DNA of 64,000 nucleotides, taken from assembly GCA_034521225.1 (NCBI GenBank), contig JAXHMR010000002.1:349167-413166 (forward strand), written 5' to 3'. This document shows positions 9,741 to 18,776 of the stretch, piece by piece. Under the pieces are notes generated by a model, which made no database searches, was not told the DNA's origin, and saw only the letters and a program-made list of their open reading frames with translations. The position numbers and the translations under genes were made by a program. How positions within the stretch are numbered: position 1 is the first letter of the stretch; each line of letters begins with the position of its first letter. This DNA is from Woeseia sp034521225 (lineage in GTDB: Bacteria > Pseudomonadota > Gammaproteobacteria > Steroidobacterales > Woeseiaceae).

Positions 9741-9743
9741 CGC

Positions 9744-12287
9744 GTGAATCTTCACAATACTGTTCCACCATTTCGGGCCTTCCTGATCATGATCAGCTCG
9801 GTGTTCGTACTGAGCGGCTGTCTGATGGAAGAGCAGGCGTCGGAAACCGACGAACCGGGCGACGATTCATCCGGTGAAATCCTCAGGAGCCATGACCTGA
9901 GCGGCAGTGTCGGTGACGGGCCGGTGACCGGAGCCGACATTCGCATCCGCGCGAATGATGGCAGCAGTCTCGGTTCGACGACCAGCGATTCGACGGCGAA
10001 CTTCGCAATAACCGTCAAGACGCTGGCATCGCACTATCCGCTTAACCTCGAGGCAACCGGTGGCACGGATCTCGTAACACAGGCAGCCCCGGACTTCACG
10101 CTTCGCGGTGCGGCACTGTCGCCGGATGCACAGTCCACCGCCAACCTGAATCCGTTTACGACGCTTGCCATGGAACTGGCGGCCGACCTGTCGGGTGGTG
10201 CCAGCGCGGCAAATATTGAAAATGCAATCGGTATCGTAACCGACACGCTTGGTAGCGGCCTGGACGGTTTCGCCAGCGCCGGGCCGTTGGATACGCCTAT
10301 AGACGGATCCAATGTCGCAGAAGTCGTCAAGGCATCCGAGGCAGTCGGCGAAGTCGTCAGGCGCACCCGCGATGCACTCGGCGCTGTCGGCCGCAGCGTG
10401 TCGGGCAATGGTGTCGTTATCGCCATTGGTTCCGACCTGACGGACGGCGTGCTGGACGGTCGCGGTGGTGCGCGTGCCGACGCACGTATCGCCGCCGTTG
10501 CCAATCTTGTCGTCGCGCAGGTCATGATGGAAGCGATGCAGAACAGGCTCGAGGTGCAAGGCACCGATGCGACAGCACGAATGGAGGCGGCCATTGCACA
10601 GGTCTATGGCGGAACGCCGGATCCGGCGCTGGATGAATTGCCGGTAACTGCCTCAATGCTCGACGCTGCCATCGCAGGCGTGCTGGCGGGCACGGCCTGG
10701 CAGTCGTCGGCATCGCTTGATGAAATGCTCGCCCAGCTTGGCCAGCTTCAGCCCGGTATGTCGCCCGCCCAGGTGACGGCGGTCCTCGTAGCCGACGACG
10801 TTAGCACGCTGGACAACATGGCCATTGCCGTTGCCGGGGCGTCCGCTGCCGAACTCGAGATCATCAATGCCGTTGCCCGCACCGGTGAAGTTCCGCAGGA
10901 GAATCGCGCGCCCGAGATCAGCGGCCAGCCGGCAACCAACGTTGTCGCAGGCGCGGCATACAGCTTTGTGCCACAGGCAGATGATGCGGATGGCGATACA
11001 CTGCAGTTCTCGGTTTCCGGCCGTCCGTCATGGGCGTCGTTCAACACGTCGACCGGTGCGCTGACGGGTACACCGTCGGAATCCGATGTCGGCAGCAGTA
11101 CCGGTGTCGTAATTTCGGTTTCAGACGGCGAGGCGAGTGACAGCCTGCCTGCATTCACGCTGACGGTGCTGACCGGCGTGTCGAACGCGCCGCCCGAGAT
11201 TGGCGGCACGCCGCCTACCAGCGTCCTTGCGGGTTCGGCGTACAGCTTCACACCAACCGCGTCAGACGCAGATGGCGATACGCTGGTATTTAGCATCAAC
11301 AATGCGCCGTCATGGGCGTCGTTCGCCTCCGCTACCGGGCGCCTCAGTGGTACGCCCGGGACCGGCGATGCCGGCACCTACAGCGGAATTTCAATCAGCG
11401 TGACTGATGGTACAGAAACGGCGACGCTGCCGTCGTTCAGCATCGTCGTCACTGTGCCGGCACCCGTTAACAGTGCACCGGTCATATCCGGAACGCCGCC
11501 GGGCTCTGTCACCGAAGGCCAGCTGTACCGTTTCCAGCCAGCCGCCAGCGACGCGGACGACGACACCCTGACGTTCAGCATCAGCGGCCGGCCATCCTGG
11601 GCAAGTTTCGATATTGCAACCGGGGCACTGGAGGGTACACCGGACGGCGGAGACGTCGGGATGCACGGCGGCATTGTCATCAGTGTATCGGATGGCCAGG
11701 ACAGCGATGCCCTGCCATCGTTCTCGATAACGGTCGAGGCGGCCGTGAACGCGGCGCCGCAAATCTCAGGCAATCCGCCGCCGTCCGTACTGGCCAACAA
11801 CGCCTACGTTTTCACACCGCAGGCCAGCGATAGCGATGGTGATGCGCTGTCTTTCAGCATCGAAGCGCTGCCTTCATGGGCAAGTTTCAATGAGGGCAGC
11901 GGACGCCTTTCCGGCACGCCGGGCGATGGTGATGTCGGCAGCTACAGCGGCATCACGATCACGGTCAGCGACGGCGAGGATTCAGCATCGCTGGGTCCGT
12001 TCACGATTTCAGTCGAGGCTGTGACGCTGGGTTCCGCGACGCTGAGCTGGACGGCGCCGACACAAAACACCGACGGCACGCCGCTGACGGACCTTGCCGG
12101 CTACCGGATCTACTGGGGCACGACGCCGGGTAGCTATCCCGATTCGGTTACGATCGACCAGCCGGGCGTGACGATGTACGTCGTCGAGAACCTCGTGCCC
12201 GGCACCTACGAATTCGTCAGCACCGCGGTCAATGCGGACGGCGTCGAGAGCGACTACTCAAACCCGGCAACGAAGACGGTTGAATAG
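9744..12287 (+). CDS. Cadherin-like (He_PIG) repeat lipoprotein with C-terminal fibronectin type III domain
   Basis: Predicted outer-membrane-anchored surface protein, probably an adhesin or matrix protein. GTG 9744 is chosen because AGGAGA lies 6 nt upstream and it directly precedes a lipoprotein signal with lipobox VLSGC. An N-terminal segment (residues about 45-380) starts with an Ig-like LSGSVGDGPVTGADI stretch and continues helical and Ala-rich. Four repeats of about 95 residues follow, from roughly residues 387, 482, 577 and 670, each with Asp-rich calcium-site-like DADGDTL and PSWASF motifs. The C-terminus is fibronectin type III (LTDLAGYRIYWG). The preceding GEMM-I riboswitch predicts control by a cyclic dinucleotide. 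The protein has a one-repeat relative at 41517. Confidence 0.85.
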   Translation: MNLHNTVPPFRAFLIMISSVFVLSGCLMEEQASETDEPGDDSSGEILRSHDLSGSVGDGPVTGADIRIRANDGSSLGSTTSDSTANFAITVKTLASHYPLNLEATGGTDLVTQAAPDFTLRGAALSPDAQSTANLNPFTTLAMELAADLSGGASAANIENAIGIVTDTLGSGLDGFASAGPLDTPIDGSNVAEVVKASEAVGEVVRRTRDALGAVGRSVSGNGVVIAIGSDLTDGVLDGRGGARADARIAAVANLVVAQVMMEAMQNRLEVQGTDATARMEAAIAQVYGGTPDPALDELPVTASMLDAAIAGVLAGTAWQSSASLDEMLAQLGQLQPGMSPAQVTAVLVADDVSTLDNMAIAVAGASAAELEIINAVARTGEVPQENRAPEISGQPATNVVAGAAYSFVPQADDADGDTLQFSVSGRPSWASFNTSTGALTGTPSESDVGSSTGVVISVSDGEASDSLPAFTLTVLTGVSNAPPEIGGTPPTSVLAGSAYSFTPTASDADGDTLVFSINNAPSWASFASATGRLSGTPGTGDAGTYSGISISVTDGTETATLPSFSIVVTVPAPVNSAPVISGTPPGSVTEGQLYRFQPAASDADDDTLTFSISGRPSWASFDIATGALEGTPDGGDVGMHGGIVISVSDGQDSDALPSFSITVEAAVNAAPQISGNPPPSVLANNAYVFTPQASDSDGDALSFSIEALPSWASFNEGSGRLSGTPGDGDVGSYSGITITVSDGEDSASLGPFTISVEAVTLGSATLSWTAPTQNTDGTPLTDLAGYRIYWGTTPGSYPDSVTIDQPGVTMYVVENLVPGTYEFVSTAVNADGVESDYSNPATKTVE

Positions 12288-12370
12288 CCGTCCGGGCCAC
12301 CGCGCCCCGATGTTACTATGCCGCCTTTGTGCAACGTGCCGCCAGCCGCGGCACCGTCACGGAGACGGGT

Positions 12371-13396
12371 GTGATAAGGACGGATGTCGTGATCGTCGGA
12401 GCAGGTCCCTGCGGACTGTTCCAGGTATTTGAACTGGGCCTGCTCGGCCTGAAGGCTGAGGTCATCGACTCGATACCGAGGCCCGGAGGCCAGTGCAGCG
12501 AGCTGTACCCCGACAAGCCGATCTATGACATCCCGGCGATTCCGGTCTGCACCGGCGAGGAGCTGACGCAGAATCTCCTGAAGCAGATCGAGCCGTTCAA
12601 CTGTGGCATGCACCTTGGCGACGAGGTAACGGAGGTATCGCCGCAGGACGATGGCACGTTCAGGGTTCGTACCGGCAAGGGACAGCTGTTCGCTGCGAAA
12701 GCGGTGGTTATCGCCGGCGGCGTCGGCTCATTCCAGCCGCGCCAGCTGCGGGCGCCCGGTGCCGACGAATGCGAAGGCAAGACGCTCCATTACCGGGTGC
12801 AGCATCCGCAGCAGTTTGCCGGCCGCAGACTCGTCATAGCGGGCGGCGGCGATTCGGCGCTGGACTGGGTGCTGGCGCTGGTGGATACCGCGCAGCACAT
12901 TACCCTGGTTCACAGGCGCGATGAATTTCGCGCGATGCCGGCCTCGGTAACGCGCATGCGCGAGCTCGTCAGTTCAGGCCGCATTGACCTGGTCGAAAAC
13001 GCGAAAGTCACCTTGATTGAACACACGAACGGGCACTTGTCGTCGGTCACAGTGCAGCCGAAGGAGGGTGATGCGATCGACGTACCTGCCGAGCATTTGC
13101 TCGTGTTCTTCGGCCTTGCGCCAAAGCTCGGACCCATCGCCAACTGGGGTCTCGACATCAATCGCAAGACAATCAATGTCGATACCGAGTCCTTCCAGAC
13201 ATCCACACCCGGCATCTATGCCGTTGGTGACATCAATCAGTATCCGGGCAAGAAGAAACTGATCCTGTGCGGTTTCCACGAGGCCGCGCTGGCAGCCTTT
13301 GCGATCAAGCAGCGGCTCGAGCCGGAGCGCAAGGTGCATGTCCAGTACACGACGACGAGTCCGATCATGCATGAAAGGCTGGGCGTTCCGGACTGA
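12371..13396 (+). CDS. Ferredoxin/flavodoxin--NADP+ reductase, thioredoxin reductase-like type
   Basis: Flavoenzyme transferring electrons between NADPH and ferredoxin or flavodoxin. It has the FAD motif VVIVGAGPCGLF, PGGQCSELYPDKPIYDIP, the NADP motif VIAGGGDSALDW, HRRDEFRA, and the FAD-closing TPGIYAVGDINQYPG. The CxxC pair of true thioredoxin reductases is absent, and the C-terminal extension (HVQYTTTSPIMHERLG) fits TrxR-like FNR. GTG 12371 is preferred because GGAGA lies 6 nt upstream; an in-frame GTG at 12329 is possible. Intact. A tandem repeat array begins about 12 bp after the stop. Confidence 0.88.
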   Translation: MIRTDVVIVGAGPCGLFQVFELGLLGLKAEVIDSIPRPGGQCSELYPDKPIYDIPAIPVCTGEELTQNLLKQIEPFNCGMHLGDEVTEVSPQDDGTFRVRTGKGQLFAAKAVVIAGGVGSFQPRQLRAPGADECEGKTLHYRVQHPQQFAGRRLVIAGGGDSALDWVLALVDTAQHITLVHRRDEFRAMPASVTRMRELVSSGRIDLVENAKVTLIEHTNGHLSSVTVQPKEGDAIDVPAEHLLVFFGLAPKLGPIANWGLDINRKTINVDTESFQTSTPGIYAVGDINQYPGKKKLILCGFHEAALAAFAIKQRLEPERKVHVQYTTTSPIMHERLGVPD

Positions 13397-13407
13397 ACGG
13401 ACGCCTG

Positions 13408-13698
13408 CCCCGTCGTCGCGAGGAGCGCAACAACCCCCGTCATCGCGAAGAGCGCAGCGACCCCCGTCATCGCGAAGAGCGCAGCGATCCCCGTCATCGC
13501 GAGGAGCGCAGCGACCCCCGTCATCGCGAGGAGCGCAGCTACCCCCGTCATCGCGAGGAGCGCAGCTACCCCCGTCATCGCGAGGAGCGCAGCAACCCCC
13601 GTCATCGCGAGGAGCGCAGCGACGTGGCGATCTCATAAACCCGGCACCGCGATATCCGTTACGAGATCGCCACGCCGCTGCGCGGCTCGCGATGACGG
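13408..13698 (+). repeat. Tandem array of about eight 27-bp units ending in a full palindromic repeat
   Basis: Units of 27 bp built on CCGTCATCGCGAGGAGCGCA are repeated about eight times from 13410, with small variations (GCGAAGAG, GCAACCC, GCTACCC). The last unit continues into the complete left arm, a spacer, and an inverted right arm ending at about 13698. There are no unique spacers between units, so this is not a CRISPR array. Twenty-seven bp keeps the reading frame, which creates spurious repetitive ORFs. Confidence 0.9.
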
Positions 13699-13710
13699 GG
13701 AACGCAGGAT

Positions 13711-15384
13711 CTATTGCGGTGCCACAGGGCGCGGCAACCCGTTGGTCCCGTCCGGCGGTTCGAGCGCGGGGTAGTCGATGCCAAGCTGTTCCAGGTAGCT
13801 GTCGTACCGCGCCGGGTCGTAATAATACTTTCGCAGCTCGTCGCGATACTGGTCCATGACTTCGGCATTCTTTTCGATGGCGGGCGGGTCATCGGGACCG
13901 ATGAACGGCTCGTAGGTTTCGCCCGCCAGCTGCTCTTCTTCAAAGTAGCGCCATGCGTCGGCGATCAGCTCCGGCTGCTGCAACAGGTCTATCATCGTTG
14001 CTGCAACGACTTTCGCCCCCGCCGTCGCACCCTTGTGAGCAATCGGCGTCGCCATCGCCATCGCGCTGGACCAGTGATGGAACTGCAGGCCATCAACATT
14101 GCTCGGGAAACGCAGCGTTACGGTAGGAACATTCCACGAGACATCACCGATGTCATCGGAGCCACCCGATACCGGGTCTTCCTTCGGCTCTTCGATGCCG
14201 GCAAGCTCGGTGGCGAGACCCTCGATCTCATCAGCCTGCATCAATTCCTGCAGGGCGCGCGCATAGCGCTGGTCATCGTCGGTCCACTGCGGCAGGCCCA
14301 CCGCCCGGATATTTTCGTCCATCGCCAGTGCAATCGGCTTGTTGAAGTGCCGTGGATAGGCGGCACCGACAAAGCGCCTCGACACCGTCGTGTCCGTCAT
14401 CATCGCTGCCCCTTCAGCGATGCGCTGCAGCGTATTGAAGTTCTCACGAATCTTGTCGGCGGTGATTTCGCGCACGAAGTACCAGACAGTCGCGCTCGAC
14501 GGCACGACGTTCGGCTGGTCACCGCCGTCGACAATGACGTAGTGCGAGCGTTGCAGCGGATGCAGGTGTTCGCGGCGGAAGTTCCAGCCGATGTTGGTCA
14601 GCTCGACGGCGTCGAGCGCGCTGCGTCCTTTCCAGGGGTCGCCGGCGCCGTGTGCCGCGACACCTTCAAAGCTGTACTCGACGGACACAAGACCGGTGCC
14701 GCGCGGCGCGCCCCAGCCGACCGTCATGTTGTCGGAGACGTGCGTAAAGATCACCGCATCAACGTCGTCAAAGCGGCCGTCCCGGGCGAACCATGCCTTG
14801 GTCGCGACCAGTTCCTCCGCGACACCGGGCCAGATGACGATTGTGCCCGGCAGGTTTTCCCGCTCCATTATTTCCTTGACGGCAAGGGCTGCCGCAATGA
14901 TGACGGCCTGGCCAGAGTTGTGGCCTTCACCGTGCCCGGGCGCGCCGTCGATCATCGGCTGGCGCCAGGCGACGCCGGGCAGTTGCGACGACTTTGGAAT
15001 ACCGTCGACGTCCGAACCGAGCGCGATCACCGGTTTGCCGCTGCCCCACGTCGCCCACCACGCTGTGGGAATGCCGGAGACTCCGCGCTCAATGTCAAAG
15101 CCGTGTTCGTCGAGGATTTCCGTCAGGTACCGTTCCGTCTCGACCTCCTGGAAACCGAGTTCTGCAAACGAGAACAGGCTGTCGACGATTTCCTGCACGA
15201 GTTTCTGCTGGTTGTCGACTATCGTCGCAGCCTCGGCCTTCAGTCCGTCAAGGACGGGCACTGCATCATTTTTGCTGTCGCTGGTTGCTGCCGTATCAGG
15301 TGCGGCCTCGTCGACTGCAGCCGATACAGTCTCGCTCCCCGCGGCGAACAATACTGCGGCAATCATCAAAATTACGTGTTTCAT
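13711..15384 (-). CDS. M20 family amidohydrolase/peptidase (AbgB-like), secreted
   Basis: Intact 557-residue zinc-dependent amidohydrolase of the M20D group, related to p-aminobenzoyl-glutamate hydrolase subunit B. A signal peptide (MKHVILMIAAVLFAAGSETVSA) suggests export. Metal-site and catalytic motifs are visible: GSDVDGIP, HGEGHNSGQAV, PGVAEELVATKAWF, the dimerisation-domain start AAHGAGDPWKGRSALDAV, and a late SDDIGDVSWNVPT. The exact amide substrate (acyl-amino acid, dipeptide or folate fragment) is unknown. It lies divergent from the M24 peptidase, sharing a 185-bp upstream region, and its stop is next to a repeat array. Confidence 0.88.
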   Translation of the reverse strand: MKHVILMIAAVLFAAGSETVSAAVDEAAPDTAATSDSKNDAVPVLDGLKAEAATIVDNQQKLVQEIVDSLFSFAELGFQEVETERYLTEILDEHGFDIERGVSGIPTAWWATWGSGKPVIALGSDVDGIPKSSQLPGVAWRQPMIDGAPGHGEGHNSGQAVIIAAALAVKEIMERENLPGTIVIWPGVAEELVATKAWFARDGRFDDVDAVIFTHVSDNMTVGWGAPRGTGLVSVEYSFEGVAAHGAGDPWKGRSALDAVELTNIGWNFRREHLHPLQRSHYVIVDGGDQPNVVPSSATVWYFVREITADKIRENFNTLQRIAEGAAMMTDTTVSRRFVGAAYPRHFNKPIALAMDENIRAVGLPQWTDDDQRYARALQELMQADEIEGLATELAGIEEPKEDPVSGGSDDIGDVSWNVPTVTLRFPSNVDGLQFHHWSSAMAMATPIAHKGATAGAKVVAATMIDLLQQPELIADAWRYFEEEQLAGETYEPFIGPDDPPAIEKNAEVMDQYRDELRKYYYDPARYDSYLEQLGIDYPALEPPDGTNGLPRPVAPQ

Positions 15385-15569
15385 TCTTCCCCCTTGTCAT
15401 TGCACAGCCTGTACTGCGCTGGTGGCAATAGCATGGCTGCTATGCTCCATCATGATACCGCACCTGGCTGCGCGAGCATGCCGTTGCAAACGATACCGCT
15501 GCCGTTTGTATTTTGCCCCGGGCCCCGCGAGGCGGCACAATCGGGTTGACGCCGGCCGGAGATATGACG

Positions 15570-16913
15570 ATGACAGTTCGCTTCACCTGTTTGGTCCTGA
15601 TGCTTTCCCTATGTGCTGCCGCAAGCGGCGATCCGCAGATTCTGCCCATGCGCGAGCGCGCCGCCGTCATCGACCGCGTGCTCGAGTCACGTATTCGCAC
15701 CGTACTTCCTGCGCTTATGGAGCGCAGCGGAATCGACATGTGGGTCGTTATTTCCCGTGAATACAATGAAGACCCGGTGCTGAGAACGTTTTTGCCATCG
15801 ACGTGGCAGTCGGCGCGCCGCCGCACGATCCTGCTGATCCACGATCCGGGTGACGGCGAGCCGCTGGAAACACTCGCCGTTGCGCGCTATGCCGTTGGCG
15901 ACACGTTCGCGGCCGCCTGGGACAAGGAGTTGCACGGCGATCAATGGAAACGCCTTGCCGAACTGATCGACGAACGCGACCCACAGGCAATAGGCCTCAA
16001 TTTCTCGGAGACTTTTGCGCTGGCCGATGGCCTGACGCTGACGGAACATCGATTGCTCCTGGATGCATTGCCGGAACATCTGCTCGGGCGCATCGTTTCG
16101 GCGGAAGACCTGGCGGTAGGCTGGCTCGAAACGCGCAGCGCCGATGAGATGACGCTGTACCCGCAGATCGTCCGTATCGCGCACGACATACTGGCCGAAG
16201 GACTGTCCGAGCGCGTTATCCAGCCGGGTGTGACGACTACCAACGACATCGCCTGGTGGTACCGCGACCGGATTCGTGAACTGAAGCTGACCACCTGGTT
16301 TCATCCGTCGGTGTCGGTGCAGCGCGCGGCACAACCTGAAATAGACATGAAGGCGTCGATTGCGGGGCGACATAACGATGACGTCATACAACCCGGCGAC
16401 CTTCTGCACGTGGACTTCGGCATCACCTACCTGCGCCTCAACACCGATACGCAGCAACACGCCTACGTGCTGAGGCCGGGCGAGGTCGATGCGCCGGAGG
16501 AACTCAAGGCGGCGCTGGCGCGCGGCAACCGGCTGCAGGATATCCTGACGGGTAATTTTGTCGCCGGCCGGAGCGGCAACGAAATACTCGCGCGTTCGCT
16601 CGCACAGGCGAAGCAGGAAGGAATCACCGCGTCCATTTACACACACCCGATCGGCTATCACGGCCATGCGGCCGGCCCGACGATCGGCATGTGGGACCAG
16701 CAGGAGGGCGTGCCGGGCGGCGGTGACTATCCGCTGTACGCCAATACGGCGCATTCGATCGAGCTGTACGCCGAAACCCGTATCGACGCCTGGGACAAGG
16801 CGGTACGGATCAAGCTGGAGGAAGATGCGTTTTTCGATGGCGAGTCGACGTGGTACATCGATGGCCGGCAGAAATCGCTCCTCCTGGTTCCGCGGCAACC
16901 GGCCGTTCAGTGA
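15570..16913 (+). CDS. M24 family metallopeptidase (Xaa-Pro aminopeptidase-like), secreted
   Basis: Creatinase/pita-bread-fold peptidase, expected to remove N-terminal residues from peptides, often before proline. The C-terminal half shows metal-site residues in LLHVDFGITYL, NTDTQQHAYVL, THPIGYHGHAAGP, SIELYAETRI and IKLEEDAFF. The N-terminal domain (MWVVISREYNEDPVLR) is the non-catalytic creatinase domain. ATG 15570 begins a clear signal peptide (MTVRFTCLVLMLSLCAAASG) with GGAGA 8 nt upstream; ATG 15564 is too close to that site. Intact at about 447 residues. Divergent from the M20 peptidase. Confidence 0.88.
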   Translation: MTVRFTCLVLMLSLCAAASGDPQILPMRERAAVIDRVLESRIRTVLPALMERSGIDMWVVISREYNEDPVLRTFLPSTWQSARRRTILLIHDPGDGEPLETLAVARYAVGDTFAAAWDKELHGDQWKRLAELIDERDPQAIGLNFSETFALADGLTLTEHRLLLDALPEHLLGRIVSAEDLAVGWLETRSADEMTLYPQIVRIAHDILAEGLSERVIQPGVTTTNDIAWWYRDRIRELKLTTWFHPSVSVQRAAQPEIDMKASIAGRHNDDVIQPGDLLHVDFGITYLRLNTDTQQHAYVLRPGEVDAPEELKAALARGNRLQDILTGNFVAGRSGNEILARSLAQAKQEGITASIYTHPIGYHGHAAGPTIGMWDQQEGVPGGGDYPLYANTAHSIELYAETRIDAWDKAVRIKLEEDAFFDGESTWYIDGRQKSLLLVPRQPAVQ

Positions 16914-16945
16914 CAACCCAACGAAACCGCCACCCGCACGTTGCC

Positions 16946-17178
16946 GCTGTCATTGCGAGCCCGTAGGGCGTGGCAATCTCGCTGTCATTGCGAGCCCGCA
17001 GGGCGTGGCAATCTCGTTCCGATTGGCAGCGGAGCCAGCGTTATGAGATCGCCACGTCGCTGCGCTCCTCGCGATGACGGGGATTGCTGCGCTCCTCGCG
17101 ATGACGGGGATTGCTGCGCTCCTCGCGATGACGGGGATTGCTGCGCTCCTCGCGATGACGGGGGTGCTGCGCTCCTCT
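16946..17178 (-). repeat. Palindromic repeat with right-arm pair and 27-bp tandem array
   Basis: Two GTCATTGCGAGCCC-type arms (from about 16949) lead through the usual spacer to an inverted arm. On this strand the inverted arm is followed by four to five 27-bp units containing GCTGCGCTCCTCGCGATGAC. It is the mirror image of the array at 13408. About 100 bp of unremarkable sequence separates it from the oxidase stop. Confidence 0.88.
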
Positions 17179-17276
17179 ACGATGAATTTTACAGATTGAT
17201 TATTTGCGGCAGATTTGCACTTTACCGGGGTCATTCAGCCGCAAATTGACCGGTTCGGCACCGGATTCCGACGCAG

Positions 17277-18398
17277 TCATACGATGGCCCACGGATCGTC
17301 CATCCCACGGAAAAAAGCCGCATGCTGGTCAAGGATGCGCCGGGTCGCATCCGGGTCCGGCGCCAGCGACCACTCGTTACGCTCGAACGTGCCGCCCAGC
17401 AGCACGCCGTCGGTCCGCGGGAACATGTAAAAGCCGTTACTGATCATCAGGTAATTGATGTCGGCCTGCGGTTTCAGTACCACGAGCTGGCCCTTGATCG
17501 GGATCAGTTCCTCATCGCCGAAGAGCGCGCGTGTGCCGAGACCGGTGCAGTTGATGATGACCGGTGCATCGAGAGTGGCGACATCGGCCGTATCCACGAA
17601 CTCCCGTATCACGAAGGTGCCGCCGGCCGCCCGAAAGTCGCGCATCATCGCCGGCAGGTAGACCGGTGGTTCAATAAACATCGTGTCAAAATGCAGTGCG
17701 TGCGCCGTTGGGAACGGATGCTGACTGCTGTCCATGTCATATAACTCCGGAAATACGTCGGCGTACCGCAGCCGTATGTCACCGGCGTCGATTGGACGTT
17801 CCGAGAGCAGGTAATTGCTGATCCAGCGCACGCCGTAGCGCGCACCGACGAGCCGCTGGAACTCGGTATAGGCGTGACGAAGTGCAACGTCGACGTCGTG
17901 GTAGAACGCCGGTCCGACGGCGTCGCTGTCATAGAACGAGGCGGGCGACCATTGCGCGCCGGCGATGTTCGAGGTCGTCTCCGGCGGCAGGTCGCGTGTG
18001 TGGATTGTGACGTCCCAGCCGTAACGCTGCAACAGGCGTGCGCTCGCAAGACCGACGGCACCGCTGCCCAGCACCGCACAGCGGCGATGTTCGGACTGCT
18101 GCGCAAGTTCCGCCGCCATGTGCGCGGTGCCCCAGGACAAGGTAATGCCGCCGCCGCCATGACCGTAGTTATGGATCAGCAGCTTGTCGTCGAGGCGGTC
18201 CGCACGCACGACAAAGCCGGACGGGCGGAACGGGCGCAGGCCGGTCACCGTCCGGATCACCCGGTCGGGGGACACGAGCACTCGCCGTAACGGCAGGCCC
18301 GATGGTGTGTAGTTGCGCGTCGCACCGCGCGGCCCTGATACGCAGGCCCCCAGCGACAAAGCGGCAAGTGACTGCAATACAGCGCGGCGTGATGTCAT
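17277..18398 (-). CDS. D-amino-acid oxidase-like FAD oxidoreductase with apparently permuted motif order, Tat/lipoprotein signal
   Basis: Predicted flavin oxidase of D-amino acids or related amines. The start MTSRRAVLQSLAALSLGAC combines a twin-arginine-like motif with a lipobox, implying export. ATG 18398 has AAGGA 5 nt upstream. In ordinary D-amino-acid oxidases the GHGG.G.T..WG motif is near the C-terminus. Here TGLRPFRPSGF and HNYGHGGGGITLSWG (residues about 50-90) precede the dinucleotide motif CAVLGSGAVGLASARLL, and the protein ends soon after VLLGGTFERNEW. The order is thus circularly permuted relative to the classic enzyme. I recall similar exported oxidoreductases in other proteobacteria. 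Intact at about 373 residues. Confidence 0.82.
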   Translation of the reverse strand: MTSRRAVLQSLAALSLGACVSGPRGATRNYTPSGLPLRRVLVSPDRVIRTVTGLRPFRPSGFVVRADRLDDKLLIHNYGHGGGGITLSWGTAHMAAELAQQSEHRRCAVLGSGAVGLASARLLQRYGWDVTIHTRDLPPETTSNIAGAQWSPASFYDSDAVGPAFYHDVDVALRHAYTEFQRLVGARYGVRWISNYLLSERPIDAGDIRLRYADVFPELYDMDSSQHPFPTAHALHFDTMFIEPPVYLPAMMRDFRAAGGTFVIREFVDTADVATLDAPVIINCTGLGTRALFGDEELIPIKGQLVVLKPQADINYLMISNGFYMFPRTDGVLLGGTFERNEWSLAPDPDATRRILDQHAAFFRGMDDPWAIV

Positions 18399-18526
18399 AC
18401 GATCCTTCTGCATACGATGCCGGGTACGGCGAACACTGGTCGGGACGCGGGCACTGAAATGCTTTACGATCCCGGCCGCTATGAAACGGTTTTTTAACCC
18501 GCATTGCAAACGCCGGATGTGCGCAC

Positions 18527-18776
18527 CGTTATCCTCGTCATCGCGCACCGTAATCCTCGTCATCGCGAGGAGCGCAGCGACCCCCGTCATCGCGAGGAGC
18601 GCAGCAACCCCTGTCATCGCGAGGAGCGCAGCGACGTGGCGATCTCGCAACGCCGGTCACTCTGCCAGTCGGAGCGAGATTGCCGCGCCCTTCGGGCTCG
18701 CAATGACAGCCGGTTTGCCACGCCCTTCGGGCTCGCAATGAGAGCCGGTTTGCCACGCCTTACGGGTTCGCAATGA
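18527..18776 (+). repeat. Palindromic repeat cluster with short 27-bp array
   Basis: Three to four 27-bp left-arm units (from about 18534) end in a full left arm. The spacer CTCTGCCAGTCGG and three right arms follow. The final right arm ends GGTTCGCAATGACC and supplies the ATG of the BKACE gene at 18773. The 130 bp before the array (18399-18526) upstream of the oxidase hold no other recognisable feature. Confidence 0.88.

Noticed and set aside
13237..13636. Repetitive peptides such as APRDDGG and LLAMTGVAA
   Set aside because: These are translations of the 27-bp tandem repeat in different frames, not proteins.
13408..13640. Possible CRISPR array (regular 27-bp repeats)
   Set aside because: Units abut directly with no unique spacers, no cas genes are present, and the unit is a piece of a dispersed repeat.
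13714..15549. Long plus-strand ORF of 611 codons opposite the M20 peptidase
   Set aside because: It is the antisense shadow of a gene with clear family motifs; its own translation is Arg/Val-rich and shows no domain.
16946..17178. Rho-independent terminators in the palindromic repeats
   Set aside because: Stems are long but lack T-tracts; 3'-end position alone is not enough to annotate them as terminators.
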